Assembly (NCBI GenBank): GCA_030248225.1
Contig: JASANE010020197.1
Location: 1 to 64,000 of the forward strand
DNA length: 64,000 nucleotides
Direction of reading: 5' to 3'
Origin: Trileptium ribeirensis
Taxonomy: Eukaryota > Nematoda > Enoplea > Enoplida > Thoracostomopsidae
Positions 47,290-59,859 of this stretch are shown here, piece after piece. Under the pieces are notes generated by a model. The model saw only the letters and a program-made list of their open reading frames with translations. It had not been told where the DNA came from and did no database searches. Numbering within the stretch: the first letter of the stretch is position 1; each line of letters starts with the position of its first letter. A program made the translations under genes and the position numbers.

Positions 47290-49035
47290 ATTTTAAAAAT
47301 CTTGTTATTTTGTTTCGTTTTGAGGGGGTGCGGGTTGGACTATACTTTTTATTATGGCGGCTATCGGATTATTAAATTCGGACGGAATTCGTCACTCGAA
47401 GATGTGTGGTTCGTACGCGAGGCCAGTAGTATGCCGATGGCGATTGAGTGCTCGTTGGCGCGCGTTATTAGGTCAGCGTATTATTTTCTATGGCGCGGCT
47501 GCGTAACTATTGCAGTTGCTCTATTCCGATATGAAGTCAAACCAGCCGAAGTTAGAATGTTTATTCAAACTTAGTAAACCGCACAACAATTTGACAATAA
47601 GGTTCAGTTCCACGTAACGCCACTACCTAAGCACCTTATCTTAAGACCTCCGAGTATTTGACCACCTCCGGTTTACTTAGTTTCACTACGCTAATGTTCG
47701 CACTCCAGATGTGCTTGACACTCCGTGATTAAAGACTTGATGCGCCTTGACAACGTTAGATTTTCGTGACTAAGCCTTGTACCAAATACTTTCTCTCAGA
47801 CTCAGATGTGAGCGCACTATTATTCTGAGTAAGTTATTTAGTACTTACGATTAGGGTATGTATTAAGTAACCTTCTTGTGACGTTTGTACGAGACCGCCG
47901 GATGATTCGATCCGCACGTTTATTTAAATACCTCAACCTTTGCCTTAGATTTACGCTAGTACTTCCTTATAAGTTCCTCTTTTGGGGTTGGCACAAGATC
48001 GCCGGACGGTTCGGTCCGTACGTTTATCTGAGTACCTTAACCTCTGCCTTAGAATTACACTATTTAGTTTCCTTAGAGCTACCAGTGCCGGACGGTTCAC
48101 TGATAGATCCTGAGTAATTGATATCTATTACTTTCCCTTTTGGGTTGGTACGTAGCCGCCGGACGGTTCGACTCGTACGTTTATTTGATTACCTTATCCT
48201 TTTCCTTAGAATTAGGCTACTTAGGTTCCTTATGTTAATGTTTCCGCTGCCGGACGGTTCAGCTGGGCGCGTGTTATTTCGAATACGATTATGGTTAGTT
48301 TACGCTCGTGCTAGCTCAGGTTTTATTCGGAATTGATAATACGAATAAGATAAATTAATAATGCACTAAATACCTATCGGTGCAGCAATGTTAGAATTCA
48401 GCCTTAAATTTGGTAAGATTTGGGCCTTGTTTCTCCGTAAATAGCTTGTGATTATGCAGTATCGAAAAGCGCCGCCAGATATTCACTCACCAATCGACCA
48501 TGCCATGTAAACCATAAGAGATCCAGTAATGCAGAACGATAAGCATAAAAATCACAAAATTATACATTAAAAGTAAAAATTAAAACATTACTTACTAGCT
48601 ATGTATCCTTGTTCCTAACCGATTAAGCCGAAAAACAAGGTAAACAATATCTATCTAAATAAGCTGTGTAGATATCCTGAATAATCGTATGACTGGCGTA
48701 GAAATTACACGTTGCTTTATCTAGCCTAGCCGAAGAAAATCATCTAGCTCACCAAACTCGGCTGAGCTAGAATTAAACTGAAGTTAGTAAACTAAAGAAA
48801 AACTAACACTAGTTAGCTACTAAACTAAAATAATGCTAATTATGCAAATTAGCATTAAAACAAAACGAAGAACAAAACAAAAACCTAAACCCACGATGTA
48901 AAAGGGAGGGAGGGATATAATAAGTGAATTGGTGATTTTATTTTATTAATAGGGGATTTTATTAATTTTCAGGGTTTTGGGGCGGTTTCGGGTAGGAAAC
49001 CTCCTGGTAGCCTGGTAGAACCCTATAATGTAAAT
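47290..49035 (+). repeat. Unclassified repeat family, copy 5 (most complete)
   Basis: B-part at 47,335-47,445 and a tandem hairpin module at 47,880-48,265 with cores at about 47,899, 48,003, 48,092, 48,160 and 48,249. A central AT-rich region follows, and an A-end at 48,890-49,035 that closes with GTAGCCTGGTAGAACCC. About 1.75 kb, with no coding frame of substance. The class (LTR-like, MITE or other) is unknown; I found no clear target duplication. Confidence 0.55.
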
Positions 49036-49039
49036 GATT

Positions 49040-50255
49040 TGGGCATTGTTTTGTCTTCCTTGAAACCTCAATTTTGTAGCTATGCCATTTTCTTAGATTA
49101 AATTATAAAATTATAAAAAACGTTGTTGAAATCACCGGCGAAAATCCGTTAATATCAAACATTAACTATGGGGGCAATGCTATTTCGGGGAGCTCGTCAT
49201 CTATTTTGATATGTAAGTAAAAATTATTGAGTCTGCAAAATGGTTGTGCGCCTATGGTTGACCAATTCAGTTATCAAGATATTCCAGACATACATGCTAA
49301 TACCGAGGTACGGGTGATCCAGCTCTCGGGGGGTGTGACTAACCGAGCTCAGCGGGTAGGGCAGGTCGCCTTGAGAGAGCGGGATACATGATAGAGACCA
49401 TCGAGGGGAAGTTGTCAGTGGGAGGCGGTGATAGATAAGTGACTGTCCCCCCACACCCCAGTCGCACCCACATTTTTGCCCATTCACACCCATTATACCA
49501 TACCAAATTTTTGCCAGTTTTCCCCTATATTGCAAAACTTTTCCGCATGCCTTCGGCCCTCGGGAGTGCGCAGCCTCAAAGGGTAGGATGGTAACCTCAG
49601 GTGTGGGGGTAGACCAGGCCTCGAGGGGTCAGAGACCTCAAGGGTGTAGCGTCCCCCTCCTCCGAACCCCAGCTTAGGCATGTGTGCTCCACGACGTTTT
49701 AGTGTCACTCACATAACCCAATATCGTAATAATATAACTATAGCGATGCATGCTTATAGGATGGTAGGGGTATCGCTCCATGCAGACCATGCCGTTCTCG
49801 ATATATTAAGCCTAAGCCTCAGTCTTAGCCTGAGCTAAGGTCATTATATGACACGTACACTAAGCCTGAGTGAAGGCTCCAGCCCCCGAACTCCACGCTC
49901 TAAGCTGTTCTTTTTCTAACGTTATAACGTACCGCCCCTGCCAACAAAACTATAGCGATTTTATTAACTATAAAATATAATAAAGTAACGTCAATTGAGA
50001 TACGAGGCCCGAAACGGTTTTACGAAATAGACAATATTATGATACGGGCAAGCTAGTTAAACAATGTCCGTTTCTGAAAAATAGTAATAAGTTTCTTAGT
50101 TTTGAAAATGGTTCCAAAGCAGGTTGCACAGAACTGCTGCATTTCTACACAATGAACACTTAGGAAATTTTTAATTGCTGATGAAACATCCATCCCAGAA
50201 TTGTAAACGAAGTTTCTGTAACATGCTAACTATAGAAATTCTACTGTGAATCATT
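49040..50255. other. Non-coding DNA with a GC-richer block
   Basis: Between 49,310 and 49,940 GC content rises. A tRNA A-box-like CCGAGCTCAGCGGGTAGGG lies at 49,341-49,359 without a clear B box, so a SINE head is possible. Frames on the minus strand here look like composition artefacts. Confidence 0.35.
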
Positions 50256-50599
50256 TTATACATAGACCGTTTTGTTTTTCATGCGCCAAACGAAGTAACG
50301 CCAACGGCTTTTTACATTAACCTGACGTGATGGTTTGATGGTTCGCTGCTCGAAGCGAGCAGAGCGATCGAAACAACGACGGCAGCAGTCGTTGAAGAAA
50401 CAACGCTCAACCACTGAACGGCAAAGCAAGTTAAGCAAACGGAAATGAAGGACAAACCGATCCGACAAAATGGCTTGTGGAATAGAGCGTCTAGCGCAGA
50501 AGAATAGACAACTAGTTCAGAGACCACATGGTTTAGCAACAGCTCGATGGCGGTACGTAGAACACAACAATGGAACGCCATTCGCACCAGCGATCAACG

Positions 50600-51300
50600 T
50601 AAGTGATCTTATCCGTCACGATTAGGCGGATCCTTCGGCTAACAACGCCGGTTCAATCACTCCCATTTTGTGTGACAATGGCAACGACGCTGCGATCGCG
50701 AAAGTTTTGAAAGTATTTGATCAAGCGACTGTGGGAGCATTCGATTGGCCAGTGTCAATCAAATGTCAGAACCACTACAACGTCGTTACGTTAGTTGTTG
50801 TTCATTTCTGAGGGACGTTGAATCAGATCCAGGACCAGTGCTGTTACACGACCGTCGCAAAGCAGAAATGGTAAAAATTCTTTCTATACTACGGCAAGGC
50901 GAAGCAGATTTCAAAATGCCGACGCTATCTCTGCGGCAGCGGATAGAGTAAAATCGATTCTCATCGGCAAACCTTATCGTCGCTGGTAGCGACAGAATTT
51001 TGCTTTCATTCGCTTGGCCAACATCAACAGATTTGAACTACGATAACCGTCCAATTAAATGCACGAAACTATTCGTCCCTGAGCTATCGGAGGGACTCAA
51101 TACCGTGTTCGAGTAGCCATCAACCAACGAACCAGTTACGCATTTGACTCAACATCACATTGCCACGCGTAGTACCCCGCGCTTTGTATGGCCCCGTAAA
51201 CTGATCGATGACAAACCATCAAAAGACAAGCCCAAGTCTACTTCCGGGGCTTCCCGTTTTCCTGCGCGAAATTTTATTTTATTTGCATGTGTGTTGTATA
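50600..51300 (+). pseudogene. Degraded Ty3/gypsy-like pol fragment (upstream part)
   Basis: One frame from 50,745 to 51,362 is broken only by a TAA near 50,950 and a TAG near 51,114. Its later part reads VTHLTQHHIATRSTPRFVWP then RKLIDDK, matching the conserved linker before the RT of gypsy elements (H-H-I-x-T...P-R-x-L). The RT itself does not follow; the octamer array starts at 51,403. Assignment rests on this one motif block. Confidence 0.45.
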
Positions 51301-51402
51301 ATAGACGCACACTGAATTGTATTTATTTTTTGTTTGGTTACTTTATTTTCTGTGAAGACTGAGTACACTTTCTCTTTTTCGCATTTTCTGCTTTTAACGG
51401 GT

Positions 51403-52840
51403 GGGAAATTGGAAAATGGGAAATCGGCAAATTGGGAAAACAAGAAATTGTGAAATTGGGAGAACGGAAAATTGGTAAATCGGGAAACTGAGAAAACGGG
51501 AAATTGGGAAAACGGGAAATTGGGAAAACGGGAAACTGGGAAAACGGGAAATCAGGAAATTGGGAAATCGGGAAATTGGGAAATCGGGAAATTGGAAAAT
51601 CGGGAAACAGAAATTGGGAAAAGGAAAAATTGTATCGGGAAATTGGGAAAATGGGAAACTCGGATATCCGGAAATTGGGAAATCGAGAAATTGGGAAAAC
51701 GGGAAATTAGGAAACGGAGAAATTTTATCGGGAAATTGGAAAATCGGGAAATTGGAAAAACAAGAAATTGGAAAATCGGGAAATTGGAAAAACGGGAAAT
51801 CGGTAAATTGGGAAATCGGGAAATTGGTAAAACGGGAAATTATGAAAACTAGAAATTGGGAAAACTGGAAATTGAGACAACGGGAAATCGGGAAATTGGG
51901 AAATCGGAAAATTGGGAAAACGGGAAATCGGGACATTGGGAAATCACGAAATTGGGAAATTGGGAAACGGAGAAAATGTATGGGGAAATTGGGAAATCGG
52001 GAAATTAGGAAACCTTGAAATCGGGAATTTGGGAAAGCGGGAAAACAGAAACAGGGAAACGGAGGAATTTTATCGGGAAATTGAACAACGGGAAATTGGG
52101 AAATCGGGAAATTGGGAAATCACGAAATTGGGAAATTGGGAAACGGAGAAATTGTATCGGAAAATTGGGAAATCGGGAAATTAGGAAACCGGGAAATCGG
52201 GAAATTGGGAAATCACGAAATTGGGAAATTGGGAAACGGAGAAATTGTATCGGAAAATTGGGAAATCGGGAAATTAGGAAACCCGGAAATCGGGAAATTG
52301 GGAAATCGGGAAAACGGGAAATGGGGAAATCGGGAAAACGGGAAATCGGAAAATTGGAAAATCGGGAAAATTGGAAATGAGGAAAATAGAAATTGGGAAA
52401 CGGAGAAATTGTATCGGGATATTGAGAAATCGGGAAATTGGAAAAACGGGAAGTCGGGAAAACGGAAATTGGGAAACGAAACAGCATCAGGAAATTGAGA
52501 AATCGGTAAAATGGGAAATCGGAAAATTAGGAAGTTGGGAAAACGGGAAATTTGTAAATGAGGAAAATAGAAATTGGGAAACGAAAAAATTGTATCGGGA
52601 AATCGAGAAATCGCGAAATTGGAAAAACGGGAAGTCGGGAAATTGGGAAATCGGGAAAACGAAAATTGGGAAACGGAAAAATTGTATCAGGAAATTGGGA
52701 AATCGGGGAAGCATACATTAGGAAACGGAGAAATTGTATCGGGAAATTAGCAAATCTGGGAATTGGGAAATCGAGAAACCAAAAACTGAGAAACAGGGAA
52801 ATTGTCCCAGGAAGTTGGGAAATCGGGATAATGGGAATAA
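51403..52840 (+). repeat. GGGAAA-type 8-bp tandem array
   Basis: Head-to-tail octamers GGGAAATT, GGGAAATC and GGGAAAAC alternate for about 1.4 kb. They are interspersed with a longer variant containing CGGAGAAATTGTATCGGG that recurs at least seven times, giving a higher-order structure. Because 8 is not a multiple of 3, all frames of one strand read the same octapeptide cycle (GNWEIGKL-like), and the reverse strand reads FPISRFPN-like. The long frames on both strands are therefore properties of the repeat, not genes. Confidence 0.92.
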
Positions 52841-53464
52841 ACTTAGAATATGTTAAAAAAGGTAACTTGTTAATTGGGTAACAGATAAATGTTAAACCGC
52901 AAAACTCAAGAAATGGGAGAATGTTGTGAAATCGAAAATAGAAGAAATTTCGGAAAAGGACAGTATGTAGGGAAACAGGTAAATATTGGGTAGTACAAAA
53001 CAAAAAATGTTGGAAAACGGTAAATAGAGGAAGTTTAAAAAAAGTTACGAAATAACAAAATGTTAAAATACAGGAAACTGGAAACTACTTGGAAAAGGAA
53101 CACTTGGGAAGTGGGAAAGTGATCGTAAATAGAAAACATAAGACTGCCAAATGCTAAAGGAAATCACACACTTGAGAAACGAACAACTTGTACAACTGGG
53201 GAAACTCTTCGTATGAGAACGTTGCAAAACAGAAAAAAGAAAATGGAAGTATTTTTGGTACCAAGAAAACTAGTTAAATAGGGATCACGGAAATGGAAAA
53301 TGTTGAAAAACGGAAACGTTGACAAACTGGAAATATTGAAAAACGCTATAATGTTGGATTATGCAGCTGGAAAATACCGGGAAACGGTAGACTATGCAAA
53401 TGAAAAACATTTGGAAAAGGAAAACTTTAGAAACGGGAACATTTTGGAAACTGAAACTACAAGA
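52841..53464 (+). repeat. Decayed flank of the octamer array
   Basis: Octamer-like GGGAAA and GGAAAC units become sparse and mutated over about 600 bp until the 400-bp satellite begins. This suggests older array sequence at the edge. Confidence 0.6.
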
Positions 53465-56400
53465 CCGATGCGAGCCTGAATATGGTACGGTGATCTTGTT
53501 CTAGAAATGAATTTTTCAAATTTCGTCAAACATTATTTAAAGAATTGTGTAGTCTCTCTTCATTTGTTAGGTTATGTATCGCGTACAGGCCATCACGCAT
53601 GGTGTTGATTATATTTTTAGGTACGCTGAATACGATAATTTGGTTATGTATAATCTACTACAACTAGTCATGCATTTTTGTCTGGTATTCAATGTGTTTA
53701 TGGTCGATGAACGCGATTTACAGAATGTAGTCTGTGTTCGGTTGTTTGGTTATGGATTGCGTGCTAGGCATCAAGCATAGACCATATATGTTTTAGTACA
53801 CTGAATACATTCATCGAGATCTACAACTTTTCAGAACAATACTTTTTGTGGTAAATCTCCCAGGGCCGTTGCGAGCCTGAATATGGTACGTTGATCTTGT
53901 TCTAGAAATCATTTTTAAAAATTTCATCAAACTTGATTTCAAGAATTGTGCAGTCAGTTTGCATTTGTTATGTTATTTATCACGCGCAGGCCATCAAGCG
54001 ATGTGTATATTACATTTTTCGGTAAGCTGAATACGACAATGTGGTTATCTACAATCCGCCACAAATACTTAAAGCCTATTCCATGGCTTTTAAATGTGTT
54101 AAGGGTCGATGAACACGATTTCCAAGATATAGTCTCTCTTCGGTTGCTGGGTTATGCATTGCGTGCTATTCGTCAAGCATGGTCCATATAAATGTTTTAG
54201 TACACTGAATACAATCTTCGATATCTACAACTTTTCAGAACAATACTTTTTGTGGGACCTCTCCTAGGGCCGCTGCGATCCTGAATACAGTACTGTGACC
54301 TTTTCCTTGAAGTAAATTTTTCAAATTTTGTCATACTTGATTCCAGAATTGTGTAGTCAGTCTTCATTTGTTTAGGTTATGTATCGCGGGCAAGCCATCA
54401 AGTATGGTGTAAATTATATTTTTCGGTACAATGAATACGATAATTTGGCTATATACAATCCGCCACGAATAGTTCGTGGCTTTTACATGGGTTTAAATGT
54501 GTTTAGGGTCGATGAACAGGATTCCTAGAATATAGTCTGTCTTCGGTTGTTTGGTTACGCGCTGCGTGCTAAGCATCAAGCGTGTTCCATATACAAACAT
54601 TGACATCTATAACTTTTCGGGATAATACTTCTTGTGGGACCTCTCCCAGGATTGCTGCGAGCCTGAATATATATGATGGTACGGTGATATTTTTTGAAAC
54701 CAATTTTTCAAATTTCGCCATGTTATTAATTATTAATGTGTTTTTGAATTTAAGCGAGTGTTTCTGAATTGAAGCTAGTATTTTACGTTATAAATATGCC
54801 AAATATGGCTGTGTTATCAGGAGTCCGACGCGTGCTACGCATCAAGCATGTTCCATATACAATCATCGACATCTACAACTTTTCAGGATAATACTTCTTG
54901 TGGGACATCTCTCAGGATCCCTGCGAGCCTGAATAAATATGATGATACGGTAATATTTTTCTAGAAACCAATTTTTCAAATTTCGCCATGTTATTAATTA
55001 TTAATGTATTTTTGAATTCAAGCGAACGTTTGTGAATTGAAGCTAGTATTTTACGTTATAAATATGCCAAATACGGCTGTGTTATCAGGAGTCCGACGCG
55101 TGCTACGCATCAAGCATGTTCCATATACAATCATCGACATCTACAACTTTTCAGGATAATACTTCTTGTGGGACATCTCCCAGGATCCCTGCGAACCTGA
55201 ATATATATGATGATACGGTGATATTTTTCTAAAAACGAATTTTCAAATTTCGCCATGTTATTAATTATTAATGTGTTTTTGAATTCAAGCGAGTGTTTGT
55301 GAATTGAAGCTAGTATTTTACGTTATAAATATGCCAAATACGGCGGTGTTACCAGGACTCCGACTCGACCATATTATACCGTTTAAATGTGTTTCAGGTG
55401 TTTTACGTTCGACGAAGTTGATTTCCAGAATTGTGTAGTCGGTTTTCATCTGTTAGGTTATGTATCCCGTGCAGGCCATCACGCATGGTGTTGATTATAT
55501 TTTTCGGTACGCTGAATACGATAATTTGATTATGTATAATCTACTACAAATAGTTCATGCATTTTCTCTGGTATTCAATGTGTTTATGGTCGATGAACGC
55601 GATTTCCAGAATGTAGTCTGTCTTCGGTTGTTTGGTTATGCATTGCGTGCTAGGCATCAAGCATGGACCATATATATGTTTTAGTACACTGAATACATTC
55701 ATCGAGATCTACAACTTTTCAGAACAATACTTCTTGTGGTAAATCTCCCAGGGCCGTTGCGAGCCTGAATATGGTACGTTGATCTTGTTCTAGAAATCAT
55801 TTTTAAAAATTTCATCAAACTTGATTTCAAGAATTGTGCAGTCAGTTTGCATTTGTTATGTTATTTATCACGCGCAGGCCATCAAGCGATGTGTATATTA
55901 CATTTTTCGGTAAGCTGAATACGACAATGTGGTTACCTACAATCCGCCACAAATACTTAAAGCCTATTCCATGGCTTTTAAATGTGTTAAGGGTCGATGA
56001 ACACGATTTCCAAGATATAGTCTCTCTTCGGTTGCTGGGTTATGCATTGCGTGCTATTCGTCAAGCATGGTCCATATAAATGTTTTAGTACACTGAATAC
56101 AATCTTCGATATCTACAACTTTTCAGAACAATACTTTTTGTGGGACCTCTCCTAGGGCCGCTGCGATCCTGAATACAGTACCGTGACCTTTTCCTTGAAG
56201 TAAATTTTTCAAATTTTGTCATACTTGATTCGAGAATTGTGTAGTCAGTCTTCATTTGTTTAGGTTATGTATCGCGGGCAAGCCATCAAGTATGGTGTAA
56301 ATTATATTTTTCGGTACAATGAATACGATAATTTGGCTATATACAATCCGCCACGAATAGTTCGTGGCTTTTACATGGGTTTAAATGTGTTTAGGGTCGA

Positions 56401-57797
56401 TGAACAGGATTCCTAGAATATAGTCTGTCTTCGGTTGTTTGGTTACACGCTGCGTGCTAAGCATCAAGCGTGTTCCATATACAAACATCGACATCTATAA
56501 CTTTTCAGAACAATACTTCTTGTGGTAAATCTCCCAGGGCCGAGGCGACCTTGAATATGGTACGTTTATCTTGTTCTAGAAATTCTTTTTTCAAATTTCG
56601 TCAAACTTGATTTCAAGAATTGTGCAGTCAGTTTGCATTTGTTATGTTACTTATCACGCGCAGGCCATCAAGCGATGTGTATATTATATTTTTCGGTAGG
56701 CTGAATACGACAATGTGGTTATCTACAATCCGCCACAAATACTTAATGCCTATTCCATCGCTTTTAAATGTGTTAAGGGTCGATGAACACGATTTCCAAG
56801 ATATAGTCTCTCTTCGGTTGCTGGGTTATGCATTGCGTGCTATTCATCAAGCATGGCTTCGCAAATTTCGCCATGTTATTAATTATTAATGTATTTTTGA
56901 ATTCAAGCGAGTGTTTGTGAATTGAAGCTAGTATTTTACGTTATAAATATGCCAAATACCGCTGTGTTACCAGGAGTCCGACACGACCATATTATACCGT
57001 TTAAATGTGTTTCAGTGTTTTACGTTCGACGAAGTTGATTTTCAGAATTGTGTAGTCGGTTTTCATCTGTTAGGTTATGTATCCCGTGCAGGCCATGAAG
57101 AAATGGTCTGTATTATATATTTGGGTAGGCTGAATACAACAATTTTGGTGTCTATAATCCGCCACGAATAGTTCATGTCTTTTCCAGGGATTTTAAATGT
57201 GTTTAGGGTCGATGAAAAAGATTTCCAGAATATAGTCTGTTGTCGGTTGTTTGGTTATGCACTGCATGCTAAGCATCAAGCATGTTCCATATATAGAATC
57301 ATCGACATCTACAACTTTTCGGGATAATACTTTTTGTGGGACCTCTCCCAGGATCGCTGTGAGCCTGAATATATATGATGGTACGGTGATATTTTTCTAG
57401 AAACCAATTTTTTAAATTTCGCCACGTTATTAATTATTAATGTGTTTTTGAGTTCAAGCGAGTGTTTGTGAATTGAGCGAGTATTTTACGTTATAAATAT
57501 GAAAAATACGCTTGTGTTATCTAGAGTCCCACTGGACCATATTATACCGTTTAAATGTGTTTCATGGGTTTTAGGTTCCATGAACTTGATTTCCAGAATT
57601 GTGTAGTCGGCCTTCACCGTCACCAATAGTTCATACCTTTTCCAGGGGTTTTAAATGTGTTTACGGTAGATGAACACAATTTCAAAATATGGTCTCTGTT
57701 CGGTTGCTGGGCTATATATTGGGTACTACATCAAGAATTGTCCATATATATCTTTTAGAACACTGAATACAAGTCATCGAGATCTGCACCTTTTCAG
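53465..57797 (+). repeat. ~400-bp satellite, direct part
   Basis: The landmark GCGAGCCTGAATATGG recurs about every 400 bp (53,470; 53,868; 54,287; ...), with shorter 265-280 bp variants at 54,655-55,200. Each unit has two related halves, seen by comparing GGTTATGTATCGCG..CAGGCCATCA with GGTTATGCATTGCG..TAGGCATCAA about 175 bp later. Blocks near 53.57-54.6 and 55.46-56.5 kb are nearly identical at a distance of about 1,886 bp, so there is a higher-order repeat. Small frames here repeat with the unit and are not genes. Confidence 0.9.
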
Positions 57798-58960
57798 AAG
57801 ACGAAATTAAAAAAAATTGATTTCTATAACAACATCACCGCACCATATTCAGGCTCGCAGTGGCCCCGGGAGAGGTACCACAAAAAGTATTGTTCTGGAA
57901 AGTTGTAGATCTCGATGATTGTACTCAGCATACTAAAACATATATAGATCATTTTTGATGTCGAGCACGCAATGCATAACCCAGCAAAAAACAGACGATA
58001 TTCTGGGCATATCGAACCTAGACCCATTGAAACCCTCTGAAAAGGGCATTCACCATATGAAACGGATTGTAGATAACCAAATTGTCGTATTGAGCATACC
58101 GAAAAATATAATATACACTACGGTTGATGGCCTCCACACGATAAATAACCTAACAAATGAAGACATACAACACAATTCTGGAAATCAAGTTTGACAAAAT
58201 TTGAAAAATTTATTTCAACAATAAGACCACGGTATTATATTCAGGCTCGCAGCGTCCCTGAGAGGGGTCCCACCAAAAGTATTGCTCTGAAAAGTTGTAG
58301 ATCGCGACGATTGTATTCAGCGTACTAAAACATATATAGATCATTCTTGATGTCGAGAACGCAATACATAACCCAGCAAAAAACAGATCATATTCTGGGC
58401 ATCATGTTCATCGACCCTAAGCCAATTTAAAACCGTTGGAAAAGGCATGAACTGTTCTTGGCGAATTGTATATAACCAAATAGTCGTATTCAGCATACCG
58501 AAAGATATAATATACACTATGGTTGATGGCATGCACATCACACATAACCTAACAAATGAAGACATACAACACAATTTATGAAATCAAGTTTGACGAAATT
58601 TGAAAAATTTATTTCTAGAAAAAGATACCGTATCATATTCAGGCTCGCAGCGGCCCTGAGAGATGTACCACAAAAAGTATTGTTCTGAAAAGTTGCAGAT
58701 CGCCATGATTGTATTCAGCGTCCTTAAAGCATATATAGATCATTCTTGATGTCGAGCACGCAATACATAACCCAGCAAAAAACAGACCATATTTTAGACA
58801 TCGTGTTCATCGACCCTAAGCCAATTTAAAACCGCTGGAAAAAGTATGAACTGTTCGTGGCGGATTATAGATAACCAAATTGTCGTATTGAGCATACCGA
58901 AAATTATAATATACACTAAGGTTTATGGCCTGCACACGATACATAACTAATAAATAAAGA
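57798..58960 (-). repeat. ~400-bp satellite, inverted part
   Basis: Three further units in reverse orientation, with the landmark ATTCAGGCTCGCAG at 57,848, 58,239 and 58,638 (391-399 bp period). The switch lies in a short AAATTAAAAAAAATTGATTT stretch. These units differ systematically from the direct ones (for example GCAAAAAACAGA after CATAACCCA), so they form a separate subfamily. Confidence 0.88.
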
Positions 58961-58969
58961 CATACAACA

Positions 58970-59850
58970 CAATTGACACGCCGACGATTGACAAAATCGT
59001 AGATGCTCAACTTGGCGATCACCATCTGCAAATGTTTTCAAAACAACAAAGCTTCTCATAAGATGATCGTCTGTCAACTTCAAACAAATTTGATACGACG
59101 ACAAGGATTATCCTTTCCTGCCGATAAAACTTCTACAACGTTTTGTTTGCATCGTCCCACAGCTTCTCGCGTGCAACTACCAAAAGACGTTGGCTATAAT
59201 TAGCCAGTCCGATGTCTGGCCAAGTATGAGAAAAGACGGTCCCAGCAGGGTTAAAACTTATGGGGATTGCCAAGCCGCGAAAATTACCCTCCATACAAGC
59301 ACATCTGTCTAGCCAATACTGACGAAATAACGGTAGGTGATTTACCGTCGCTTGTTGGCAAGAGATATTTCATCGCGATGATAGGCCGATATTCTTACTG
59401 ACAAGAACTTCTGTCTGTCAGCGACATTTCAGCGCCTACAGTTGACGGCGTTCGTGTCAACGTAGTGATATTGCGCTTTGGAGTCCTTCATGTCATTGTG
59501 GCCGACTTCTGAGATGAAAACAATTCGAACCTGCGTAATGGAACGACCTAATAACGAAGTTATGTATCAAACGACAGCGTACAAAGACATATTATTCGCA
59601 TTCGAATTGCGCTATCGAATGTTTCCACTGTACTCTATAGAATGCTCTCAGTGCACACTGCGCAGGATGCGAATGGGTCTGGAATCTCCCGTTCGTTATT
59701 CTCAGCATTCAAGGCGCAATCAACGAGTCATGATCCAATTCAACTATTGCTCGACTACGCAAAGGAGCCACTACAATACTATGTAACAGCCCGAGTTTAT
59801 ATGGAAGTTTTAAACAACGTTCATAATACTGCAAAGAGGGATTAACTTGA
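58970..59850 (+). pseudogene. Degraded Ty3/gypsy integrase fragment
   Basis: The frame at 59,340-59,515 reads LPSLVGKRYFIAMIGRYSY, a stop, then SVSDISAPTVDGVRVNVVIL and RFGVLHVIVADF. This is the integrase core signature of gypsy elements; the first catalytic Asp is replaced by Gly in this copy and the second is present in VADF. TTAYKD near 59,569 corresponds to the TTAYHPQ block. Upstream, KDVGY and CLAKYEK near 59,180-59,230 may be remains of the zinc-binding domain. Frameshifts and stops are frequent. Confidence 0.65.
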
Positions 59851-59859
59851 ACCTAACGG

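Noticed and set aside
51394..53003. Long open frames on both strands (up to 180 codons) with Gly/Asn/Lys/Glu or Phe/Pro/Ser repeats
   Set aside because: They follow mechanically from the 8-bp array, which has no stop in any register; not evidence of genes.
53574..58574. Repeated 60-89 codon frames in the 400-bp satellite
   Set aside because: They recur with the satellite period, start at variable codons and lack protein signatures.
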